Assembly: GCA_036278715.1 (NCBI GenBank)
Contig: DASUKN010000050.1
Span: forward strand, 28,944 to 92,943
Reading direction: 5' to 3'
Length of the DNA: 64,000 nt
DNA from: Udaeobacter sp025935755
GTDB taxonomy: Bacteria; Verrucomicrobiota; Verrucomicrobiia; Chthoniobacterales; UBA10450
A model generated the notes under the pieces. It was not told the DNA's origin. It worked only from the letters and a program-made list of their open reading frames with translations, and ran no database searches. The position numbers and the translations under genes were made by a program. This document shows, one piece after another, positions 49,044-56,465 of the stretch; within the stretch, counting starts at the first letter, position 1; every line of letters begins with the position of its first letter.

Positions 49044-49502
49044 TTAATCTTCGATCTCGATCATTGTTCCGCGGCAACTTACCGCGCCGCAGTGACACGC
49101 GAACTTCCTCCTGGCTGATTCGGTGATCGGTTCGTCCAGTTCCATGTGATAATCATAAAAGAGTTCCTCACCGGGTTGAATATCGCGGATTGCGTCGATG
49201 AAAATGCGGTCGTCTTCCTCGATGGCTTCGCAGTTTGGATCACAAGAATGATTGATCCAACGGGCGTCGTTTCCGCCGACTTCTGGATTGATTACCGCGC
49301 CGTTCTCCAGTCCGAAGTTGAAAGTGTGGGGGTTATTAACGTCATCCGGAGCGTCTTCCCAAGCCACGCGTTCACCGGTGTACTCAATGATGCGGGCACC
49401 TTTGGGGATGAACTGCGCTGCATAAACGCCCCGGCCGTGTACTCCGGACTCGCGAACTTCGATTTGCATCGACCGCTGCTGAACTCTCGTCTTTTTTGCC
49501 AT
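49044..49502 (-). CDS. SET-domain protein lysine methyltransferase
   Basis: This 152-residue protein is a stand-alone SET domain: GVHGRGVYAAQFIPKGARIIEYTGERV at the front, the signature RWINHSCDPNCEA (NHSCxPN) in the knot, GEELFYDYHM, and the post-SET zinc-binding CHCGAVSCRGTM near the end. It should transfer methyl groups from S-adenosylmethionine to lysine of a protein. Bacterial members are uncommon and their targets are mostly unknown; some modify histone-like or ribosomal proteins. No nucleoid-protein gene is next to it. Start is at MAKKTRVQQ, 94 bp before the small membrane protein region on the same strand. Confidence 0.93.
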   Translation of the reverse strand: MAKKTRVQQRSMQIEVRESGVHGRGVYAAQFIPKGARIIEYTGERVAWEDAPDDVNNPHTFNFGLENGAVINPEVGGNDARWINHSCDPNCEAIEEDDRIFIDAIRDIQPGEELFYDYHMELDEPITESARRKFACHCGAVSCRGTMIEIED

Positions 49503-49690
49503 GGCGCAGGAGTTATTCCTTTAAAGTCAATTCGCAGGTCGCCGGCTGCCAGGGCGCACCGATTCCGCCGCCACGTTTGCAATGATGCTCACCTTTGACT
49601 CCCTTTGCAAAGGAACCGGTACTTCGGAAGCCAGCGATGCGAATACGGCAGTTCGGTTGCGGATTCCTGCCAGATGTTAGAGTGAGATCT

Positions 49691-50098
49691 ATGAAACGCT
49701 CAGTGGTGATGTTTCTGTCCGTCTGCCTGATCGCAGGTTCGCTTTCGGCCAATCTCGGCGACAACAGTGAAAGGATTGAAGATGCATACGGCACCATCGT
49801 TCAACGACGCCTGCAAGACGATGGAACAGTAAGGGTCGTTTATGCAAAGGGCCGGTATCTTTACATGGTTACGTTTGCTAACAGCCGAAGCATCTCGGAA
49901 AGTTATTCCCGCGCAAACGGTAAAGATCTTTCCGAAAAGGAAATCGCGAAGTTCCTCAAGGCCAATTCCCGTGCGAAGTGGGTGCCGGTTAACGGCGGGG
50001 CAGAGCGACGTTTCAAGACCAGCGACGGAGCTGCGGAGGCAACATACGGCATCCTGAATGGTCGGCCCGCATTGACCGTGCACGATGTTAGACGGTGA
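49691..50098 (+). CDS. Exported protein of 135 residues, unknown function
   Basis: I start at the ATG at 49691 because it opens a signal peptide (KRSVVMFLSVCLIAGSLSA); the in-frame ATG at 49595 has only a basic tail upstream. The mature part of about 115 residues is beta-rich: RIEDAYGTIVQRRLQDDGTVRVVYAKGRYLYMVTFANSRSISE, a helical EKEIAKFLKANSR, then a domain RRFKTSDGAAEATYGIL and a closing strand RPALTVHD. No known motif is seen. It faces away from the SET gene. Confidence 0.7.
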   Translation: MKRSVVMFLSVCLIAGSLSANLGDNSERIEDAYGTIVQRRLQDDGTVRVVYAKGRYLYMVTFANSRSISESYSRANGKDLSEKEIAKFLKANSRAKWVPVNGGAERRFKTSDGAAEATYGILNGRPALTVHDVRR

Positions 50099-50421
50099 TT
50101 CCGGGATCAATGTAAGCTTTATAGTACCTGCTCGCGCTTGCGCAGAATAAGAGCGGCAACAACTCCGACGAAACGAAACCGACAACCTCAAACGGCTGGA
50201 ATTGACTGAAGCAGCTCATGCTGCTCTGCGTTGCGCCAGGCATCCTTGATTCGTTAGGTTTCTCGATCGTTCAGGCTTCTCCAGTAGCCGCGCGATACGC
50301 CATCAGCGCAAGGCCAACCATCGCGATTCCCACCAGTCAGACCTGAGGGACTCCTTGGATTACCTACCAGCCATATAAGCCGAATACCTAGGAACATTAC
50401 AGAAATTTAAGGTAAAAAGTG
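50099..50421. other. Gene-poor region with a degraded hydrophobic tail on the minus strand
   Basis: No complete gene is seen. On the minus strand a short frame near 50276-50330 reads LVGIAMVGLALMAYRA after a stop codon and is preceded by GVPQV, which resembles a decayed PEP/VPDSG-CTERM sorting tail. This identification is tentative. A second hydrophobic minus-strand stretch ends at about 50110. The right end holds the promoter of the beta-propeller gene. Confidence 0.3.
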
Positions 50422-50450
50422 TTGACTGTTTTTCTGCGCTCCTGATAGCT
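50422..50450 (+). promoter_or_regulatory. Sigma-70-like promoter of the beta-propeller gene
   Basis: TTGACT (50422-50427) and GATAGC or ATAGCT (50444-50450) are spaced 16-17 bases apart, in an AT-rich setting, about 75-100 bp before the ATG at 50524. The sequence fits a sigma-70-type promoter. Confidence 0.5.
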
Positions 50451-50523
50451 TCAGGGCTTCTTGGGCGGGACATTCGTCGGGAAGATAGGAAATCTAAAAT
50501 CAAACTCCAACTTCAGCTGCAAC

Positions 50524-53500
50524 ATGCAAATTCCACATTCATTCAAACAAACTCGTTTAATTTCTACTCTCCGCTTCGCAATCGTTGGCACGCTGCTATG
50601 CGCAGCAGCCGCGATGGCGTTCGTGGCGGCAAAACCATCGCTTCCATTTCTGTCGGCCAAGCCTAACAAGCTTGATCCAGATAAACTAGTGCAACAACGT
50701 GCTCAGTGGCTCCGAAATAAGCTCGCGCTGCCTGGAATTGAAAGAGACGGGGGCCCGACCGCCGCAGCTGAAGAGCAGTACGCTATTCGAGCAGCAGGCC
50801 ATGCCTACGTCCCATTCCAATTAACGGTGAATGCGCGAGCGGCCTTCGGGAAAGTCAAGTCCCGAGGTAATGGGAACAACAACAGAGGCGTCTGGCAGCT
50901 GATTGGGCCGAGCACGGCAAATTTTCCTGATGTTCTAACGTTCAGCGGAGCGTCGTACGTTACCTCCGGTCGAATCACGGCGCTTGCGCTTGATCCAAGC
51001 TGCACCACTACAACGTGCCGGGTTTGGGCCGCGGCCGCTGGCGGCGGGGTATGGCGAAGCAACAATGTTTTCGCCGCGGGCGGTCCCAATTGGACTTTTA
51101 TATCCGGGAGCTTTGCGACGAATGCGATCGGAACGCTTACGTATGACGCCGCGCACAGTACGCTGTATGCGGGCACGGGTGAGCCAAACGCCTCCGCCGA
51201 TTCTGAAGCTGGCCTGGGAATTTACAAATCCACTGACGGCGGAGACACGTGGACGAAACTCGCCGCCAACACCAGTGTTGCAACTGGTCCGGGCGTGGAT
51301 TGCGACGCAGTGTTTGGCACACCGCCAGGAACATTCGGTGTTCAACACGCTCCTGCCTACAGCGGTCCTGCATTCGATGGTCGTGCCATCTCTTCGGTCC
51401 TCGTGGATCCGAGCGATCCCGCCATCCTGTATGTTTCATCGACACGGGGAGTTCGTGGTGTAAGCTCCGTCTCCAGTGGTGGCGCCGTGTCGCTTGCGCC
51501 GGGACTACCGCCATACGGATTTTGGAAGTCCACTGACGGCGGGGCAAATTTCACGTTGCAGAATTTTCAGGACGTCTGTTTGAATCCTACGCTTCCGGGC
51601 AGCGCGGGAATTATTCAAGCAAGCTTCGGGTCAACCCGCGGTGTCCATGCAGCGGCGCTTGATCCGTACGCATCCAGTGTCGTCTACGCCGCGCCGTTCC
51701 CGCAAAACAACGCGATCCCGCTCAACAGCAAAGGCGGTGTATGGCGTTCGACCGATAGCGGAACAAGCTGGGCGCAGATCAAGACTGCACAAAACGCGGC
51801 TCAAACTACTGATCGAGCATCATTCGCTGTGACGCCGATTGATGGTGGTTTTACCCGAATGTACGTAGGCGTGGGAAGTTCGAGCCTCGCGCTGCCGGAC
51901 CAGGCCCACTTGTATCGCACAGATGACGCAGTTACAGCGACCAATGCGAGCTTCATCGATTTAACTGCGCAACAGCAGTCCTCAAGCGCTCCGAATCAAA
52001 CATTAAATTATTGCGGCGACCCTGCCGTAGGCGCTCAGTGCTGGTATGACAACGTGGTTTATACACCACCAGGAAAACCCGACGTCGTATATCTTGGCGG
52101 ATCGTACAACTACAGCCAGTACGGCTTCAGAAATAACGGACGATCTTTCATTCGCTCGAGCAACGCGGGGCTGACCTTCACTGATATGACCTGGGATGCT
52201 ACTACAAATCCGACTCCGCCAGGCAACTGCTGCCAGCCAAATGGAATAGCGCCTAACGGTATGCATCCGGATAGTCACGCGATGGTCGAGATACCTAACA
52301 GCGACGTGGCCATCTTCGGTTCAGATGGTGGACTGATGCGATCGAGCGGGCAATTCGCTGATATTTCAGCTCAATGTGACACTCGTCCGCTCAGCCCGAC
52401 CAGTCTTGCGACCTGCCGCCAAATGTTGTCAGCTGTGCCGACTCTGCTGCAAAGCTTGAATGCAGGATTATCCACGATTCAGTTTCAGAGCGTCTCGTAC
52501 AACGCGCTGGATCCGCTTCACAGTTTGCTGGCGGGAAACCAGGACAACGGCACGTTCAAGTACACTGGCTCTACGACGTGGAATCAGGCGATATACGGTG
52601 ACGGTGGTCAGTCCGGCTTCAACGTTTCCAATCCTGCGATGCTGTTCAACTCGTTCAGCTCGAATTTCCACGACGTGAATTTCCAGAACGGCGATCCGAC
52701 CAAATGGGTGATCGCGAGCGGCCCGATCGCTGCAGCGGAACCGAACGGCGCGCAGTTCTACGCGCCTATCATCGCGGACCCGAATGCGCTTGCTGCGGGA
52801 ACAATCTTCGAAGGATCGTTGAGTGTCTGGCGAACCCAGGATTGGGCAGGTAACCAGGCGTTCCTGGAGGCCAACTGCCCCGAGTTTTCCACCGCAGGCA
52901 ATAACACCGCATGCGGCGACTTCGTACGCATCGGGCCAACTGGCGCCACCAACCTGACCGCCAGCGCCGCCGATTATCGCGGGACCTCACGCTCCGGAGG
53001 GAATGTCGCTGCTCTCGCGCGGACAACAAAAGATACCGGCACATTGTGGGTAGCGACGACTGCTGGCCGCGTGTTCATATCCAAGAACGCCGACGCAGCG
53101 GCCGCCAGCGTCACGTTCACGCGCCTGGACAGCTTGCCGGGCGCGACCGCAGCTCCTGGCCGGTTTGTTTCCGGGATAATCATCGATCAAACCAATGCCA
53201 ATCACGCGTGGCTCTCCTATTCGAGTTACAGTTCACTAACTCCAGGCCAGCCCGGGCATGTGTTCGAGGTGACTTACAATCCGCGAACGAATAGTGCTAC
53301 ATGGACAAACCTCGACGGCGGCACCGGTCCAATGGGAGATCTGCCGGTGACAGCTCTGGCTCGTTCCGTCAGAGGCGACCTGTTTGCTGGCACAGACTTC
53401 GGCGTCCTTAAACTTCCAAAAGGGTCTTCTACCTGGGTGACCGCAGGTGCAGGCCTGCCGGCAGTTGAAATCGCGGGACTGACGATGGTCAATGGCTCAC

Positions 53501-53556
53501 AAGTGTTATATGCCGCGACCCACGGCCGCAGCATCTGGGCACTGACAAATCCGTAA
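50524..53556 (+). CDS. Large exported beta-propeller (BNR/sortilin-like repeats)
   Basis: I start at the ATG at 50524 for a signal peptide after a basic stretch (TLRFAIVGTLLCAAAAMAFVAA); the earlier start at 50461 only adds a tail. The 1010-residue protein has four or more Asp-box strands (SXDXGXXW type): GIYKSTDGGDTWTKL, GFWKSTDGGANFTLQ, GVWRSTDSGTSWAQI and SFIRSSNAGLTFTDM. It fits the exo-alpha-sialidase or VPS10/sortilin-like propeller families. Without the sialidase arginines I would not assign an enzyme role. It ends WAL, with no barrel or sorting tail, so it is probably secreted or periplasmic. A strong hairpin follows the stop. Confidence 0.88.
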   Translation: MQIPHSFKQTRLISTLRFAIVGTLLCAAAAMAFVAAKPSLPFLSAKPNKLDPDKLVQQRAQWLRNKLALPGIERDGGPTAAAEEQYAIRAAGHAYVPFQLTVNARAAFGKVKSRGNGNNNRGVWQLIGPSTANFPDVLTFSGASYVTSGRITALALDPSCTTTTCRVWAAAAGGGVWRSNNVFAAGGPNWTFISGSFATNAIGTLTYDAAHSTLYAGTGEPNASADSEAGLGIYKSTDGGDTWTKLAANTSVATGPGVDCDAVFGTPPGTFGVQHAPAYSGPAFDGRAISSVLVDPSDPAILYVSSTRGVRGVSSVSSGGAVSLAPGLPPYGFWKSTDGGANFTLQNFQDVCLNPTLPGSAGIIQASFGSTRGVHAAALDPYASSVVYAAPFPQNNAIPLNSKGGVWRSTDSGTSWAQIKTAQNAAQTTDRASFAVTPIDGGFTRMYVGVGSSSLALPDQAHLYRTDDAVTATNASFIDLTAQQQSSSAPNQTLNYCGDPAVGAQCWYDNVVYTPPGKPDVVYLGGSYNYSQYGFRNNGRSFIRSSNAGLTFTDMTWDATTNPTPPGNCCQPNGIAPNGMHPDSHAMVEIPNSDVAIFGSDGGLMRSSGQFADISAQCDTRPLSPTSLATCRQMLSAVPTLLQSLNAGLSTIQFQSVSYNALDPLHSLLAGNQDNGTFKYTGSTTWNQAIYGDGGQSGFNVSNPAMLFNSFSSNFHDVNFQNGDPTKWVIASGPIAAAEPNGAQFYAPIIADPNALAAGTIFEGSLSVWRTQDWAGNQAFLEANCPEFSTAGNNTACGDFVRIGPTGATNLTASAADYRGTSRSGGNVAALARTTKDTGTLWVATTAGRVFISKNADAAAASVTFTRLDSLPGATAAPGRFVSGIIIDQTNANHAWLSYSSYSSLTPGQPGHVFEVTYNPRTNSATWTNLDGGTGPMGDLPVTALARSVRGDLFAGTDFGVLKLPKGSSTWVTAGAGLPAVEIAGLTMVNGSQVLYAATHGRSIWALTNP

Positions 53557-53570
53557 CCTTGTTCTGTCCT

Positions 53571-53600
53571 TGGGCGGGATAGTTCAAACTATCCCGCCCA
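53571..53600 (+). terminator. Strong hairpin after the beta-propeller gene
   Basis: A perfect 12-bp stem TGGGCGGGATAG / CTATCCCGCCCA with a six-base TTCAAA loop starts 14 bp after the stop codon. No T-run follows, so it may need Rho or only protect the transcript end. Confidence 0.75.
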
Positions 53601-53708
53601 TTGGCCAAGCCTCGAAGCTTCGGGTGCAGAGGTTACGGCTAAATGTTTCCTGTGAACGGCGTCAAGCTACAGGCCGTCTAATGTTTTAAGGACTCAATTC
53701 TGATCGCC

Positions 53709-54116
53709 ATGATTTCGCCGTCGGCTCTTAGCTACCTTACCGCTGCTTGTCTGTCTTGGATTCTGGTTGCTACGGCCTCAAGTGACTCGACTGCAACAGG
53801 CGTTTTGGAGGGACATGTGAAGATTGTCTCGTCAAAGGAGGTCAATCTTGCTGACGCCTCGCCTTCTCCAAACGTAGCGAGCAATTACGCTGATTATCCG
53901 TTGCTGATCTTGAACAAACAGGACCATACAAAGATCACGGAGGTGACGCCTGACGACACCGGAAAATATCGCGTGGCATTACCACCTGGCGAATACATCC
54001 TGGATGTGCAAAGACGCCGGCCGAAGGGTCATCTCCGCGCGACGCCCGAGGCCTTTACCATAGCGGCGAGTCAGACGGTTCGCGTGGACATGGCCATCGA
54101 CACTGGCGTCCGTTGA
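53709..54116 (+). CDS. Exported carboxypeptidase-regulatory-like domain protein
   Basis: This 135-residue protein has a signal-like start (SYLTAACLSWILVATASS) and a single beta-sandwich (about 30-132): GVLEGHVKIV, VASNYADYPLLILNKQ, TEVTPDDTGKYRVALPPGEYILDVQRRRPKGH, and TIAASQTVRVDMAI. It resembles the transthyretin-like CarboxypepD_reg domain, which usually binds or guides partner proteins or carbohydrates. Function here is unknown. It is 152 bp after the beta-propeller gene and 164 bp before yebC. Confidence 0.75.
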   Translation: MISPSALSYLTAACLSWILVATASSDSTATGVLEGHVKIVSSKEVNLADASPSPNVASNYADYPLLILNKQDHTKITEVTPDDTGKYRVALPPGEYILDVQRRRPKGHLRATPEAFTIAASQTVRVDMAIDTGVR

Positions 54117-54163
54117 TTTGCCATACGGCTCATTCTCCCGGTGAAGCGCCACGTGCGCGCCGA

Positions 54164-54192
54164 TTGACGAAATAAGTTTTCGTGCGATTAAT
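54164..54192 (+). promoter_or_regulatory. Possible sigma-70 promoter of yebC
   Basis: TTGACG (54164-54169), a 17-base spacer and ATTAAT (54187-54192), about 88 bp before the yebC ATG. The -10 box matches the consensus at four of six positions. A six-base inverted repeat (CCTCGC and GCGAGG, about 54213-54237) lies between the promoter and the gene. Confidence 0.4.
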
Positions 54193-54280
54193 TGGCGCGG
54201 TAATTTCTCCCCTCGCAAGTCTTTCTCTCGCGAGGTGAACACTGCTCCGAAGTTTTAGGTTTAATTAACTCCGCACACCT

Positions 54281-55036
54281 ATGGCGGGACATAGTAAATG
54301 GTCGAAGGTCAAACGCTTTAAAGGCGCAATTGATGCCAAACGCGGCAAGATCTTCAGCAAATTATCAAAGGAAATCACCATCGCGGCAAAATCCGGCGGC
54401 GGTGATCCGGGGGCCAATCCCCGTTTGCGCAGTGCGATTCTGGCGGCACGCGCCCAGAGCATGCCCAATGACAATATCGATCGCGCGATTAAACGTGGGA
54501 CCGGCGAGGGCAAAGACGGCGAGCAACTCGAGGAAATCACTTATGAAGGTTACGCGCCCGGTGGTGTGGCTATCATCGTAGAAGCGGCAACGGATAACCG
54601 AAACCGTACCGGTGCCGAGGTTCGAAGAATTTTCACCCAGAACAACGGCAACCTCGCCTCGAGTGGCAGTGTCTCGTACATGTTTCACCGAAAAGGGCAG
54701 ATCACGGTTCCGCGGTCGAGTATTGACGAGGATCAATTGCTGGAAAACGCGTTAGAAGCTGGTGCGGAGGAGTTGACAACCGAGGAAGATCAATATGTTA
54801 TTACCACTTCCCACGATCAGCTCTACGCCGTAGCTGAAGCGCTCAAGAAGGCAGGCGTCAGTACCGATGGGCAAAGGTTTACGTTTATCCCGGATAGTAC
54901 AGTCGCGGTCAGGGACGAGACCGTGGCACGCCAGGCGTTGCGATTATGTGACGAGCTGGAAGAGGACGACGACGTGCAAAACGTCTATTCAAATCTAGAC
55001 ATTCCCGATGAATTGCTGGCCAGGTTGCCGGCCTGA
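54281..55036 (+). CDS. yebC: YebC/PmpR-family regulatory and translation factor
   Basis: This 251-residue protein starts with the classic MAGHSKWSKVKRFKGAIDAKRGKIFSKLSKEI of the family. Middle and C-terminal domains follow (EEITYEGYAPGGVAIIVEAATDNRNRT, and the final LCDELEEDDDVQNVYSNLDIPDE). YebC proteins regulate transcription of some genes and help ribosomes through difficult sequences. They often sit next to ruvC; here the next gene is rho, 67 bp downstream, so the two may be co-transcribed. Confidence 0.97.
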   Translation: MAGHSKWSKVKRFKGAIDAKRGKIFSKLSKEITIAAKSGGGDPGANPRLRSAILAARAQSMPNDNIDRAIKRGTGEGKDGEQLEEITYEGYAPGGVAIIVEAATDNRNRTGAEVRRIFTQNNGNLASSGSVSYMFHRKGQITVPRSSIDEDQLLENALEAGAEELTTEEDQYVITTSHDQLYAVAEALKKAGVSTDGQRFTFIPDSTVAVRDETVARQALRLCDELEEDDDVQNVYSNLDIPDELLARLPA

Positions 55037-55103
55037 GAAAATTACTGGTTATACGACTTGTCAGGGCGCTGACCCCCAACTGCAGCGAACAATCTCTTAG
55101 CTT

Positions 55104-56465
55104 ATGAACGAAGAAAACGAAAAGCAGCCTGCGCCGCTGGAAACTGAATCCGCATCGCCGGAGCAACGTCATCATCGCCCGCGCCGTCGTTTCCCGCGAA
55201 GGCGTTACCGAGGCGATCGCTTCAGGCGCGATAACTCCGAAGAAGCACCGAATTCTTCCTCAACGAACGCAGACAACGCCGATGTCGCCGTCGAGACCCT
55301 CGATCAGCCCGGCTCAGGTGCCGCTGAGGGCGGCAGCGAAAGCAGCGAACAGGTTCAAACCGAACCGGAATTCGGCGAAGGCATCATCGAGATTTCCGGC
55401 AAAGGCTTCGGGTTTTTGCGCGATCCAAAACGTAATTTTGTTCAGACGCCACAGGACATTTTTGTCACTCCCGAAATCGTGCGCCGCTTCGCCTTGCGCG
55501 ACGGCATGTGGATCAACGGCGAAATCCGGCGAGGCAGCCGTGGTCCGCAACTGACGAAGTTGCTCACGATCAATGGCGACGAGCCAGCGAAATATCAGGG
55601 GCTTCGTCCGTTTGAAGAGTTAACAACGATCAATCCGAACAAACGAATCAAACTGGAGACAGCTCCGGATCGTTACACCACGCGCATCATGGATTTGATG
55701 ACGCCACTTGGAATGGGCCAACGCGGTTTGATCGTTGCACCGCCTCGGACAGGTAAGACGACGCTGTTGCATCACATTGCTGATGCTGTCGCCAAAAATC
55801 ATCCGGAGATGGAGCTGATTATCCTCCTGGTGGATGAACGCCCCGAAGAAGTCACTGATTTTCGCAGGTCGCATCCCACAGCGCAGCTGATGGCCAGCTC
55901 CAATGACGCAGACATAAAGAGTCACACCCGCATTTCCCAACTCGCGATCGAACGCGCCAAACGATTGGTCGAAGCTGGGAAACACGTATTCATCCTGCTC
56001 GATTCGATCACGCGCACTGCTCGTGCTTTTAATAATGCGATGGGTGGTGGCGGCCGCACCATGAGCGGTGGTATCGACGCGCGTGCCATGGAAACGCCGC
56101 GCAAGATTTTCGCAGCCGCGCGGAACACCGAGGAAGCAGGTTCGCTCACCATCGTCGCAACGGCGCTGATTGAAACCGGCAGCCGCATGGATGAGCTCAT
56201 CTTTCAGGAGTTCAAAGGCACCGGAAACATGGAAATGGTGCTCGACCGAAAAATCAGCGACCAGCGAATTTATCCAGCCATCGACATCTTTTTGTCTGGA
56301 ACCCGCCGGGAAGAACTGTTGTTGCAGCCGTGGGAGCTGGAGAAGATCAATCTCATCCGGCGCGGGTTGGCCGGTCATAAACCGGAAGAAGCCATTCAGC
56401 GTCTGCTGATGTTCGTGAAGAAATTCCCGACCAACACCGAGATGCTCAAGGGCATTCCGGGCTAG
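55104..56465 (+). CDS. rho: Transcription termination factor Rho with extended N-terminus
   Basis: This 453-residue ATP-dependent RNA helicase ends transcription at many sites. The P-loop is APPRTGKT (residues 212-219), followed by RSHPTAQLMASSNDAD, DSITRTARAFNNAMGGGGRTMSGG (Q-loop), and the secondary RNA-binding region near the C-terminus. Residues 1-90 replace the usual N-terminal helix bundle with an Arg-rich then acidic, low-complexity stretch (RPRRRFPRRRYRGDRFRRD, then Glu/Ser-rich). This can act as an RNA-binding or phase-separating tail, as seen in some high-GC or PVC Rho proteins. The stop codon TAG shares its CTAG palindrome with the stop of glnE on the other strand, so the two genes overlap by four bases. 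Confidence 0.97.
   Translation: MNEENEKQPAPLETESASPEQRHHRPRRRFPRRRYRGDRFRRDNSEEAPNSSSTNADNADVAVETLDQPGSGAAEGGSESSEQVQTEPEFGEGIIEISGKGFGFLRDPKRNFVQTPQDIFVTPEIVRRFALRDGMWINGEIRRGSRGPQLTKLLTINGDEPAKYQGLRPFEELTTINPNKRIKLETAPDRYTTRIMDLMTPLGMGQRGLIVAPPRTGKTTLLHHIADAVAKNHPEMELIILLVDERPEEVTDFRRSHPTAQLMASSNDADIKSHTRISQLAIERAKRLVEAGKHVFILLDSITRTARAFNNAMGGGGRTMSGGIDARAMETPRKIFAAARNTEEAGSLTIVATALIETGSRMDELIFQEFKGTGNMEMVLDRKISDQRIYPAIDIFLSGTRREELLLQPWELEKINLIRRGLAGHKPEEAIQRLLMFVKKFPTNTEMLKGIPG

Noticed and set aside
53685..53700. TTAAGGACTCAAT before the gene at 53709 and a TTTAAAGTCAATT before the SET gene as further operator copies.
   Set aside because: Both match only half of the motif and lack the second arm. 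Including them would weaken the pattern.
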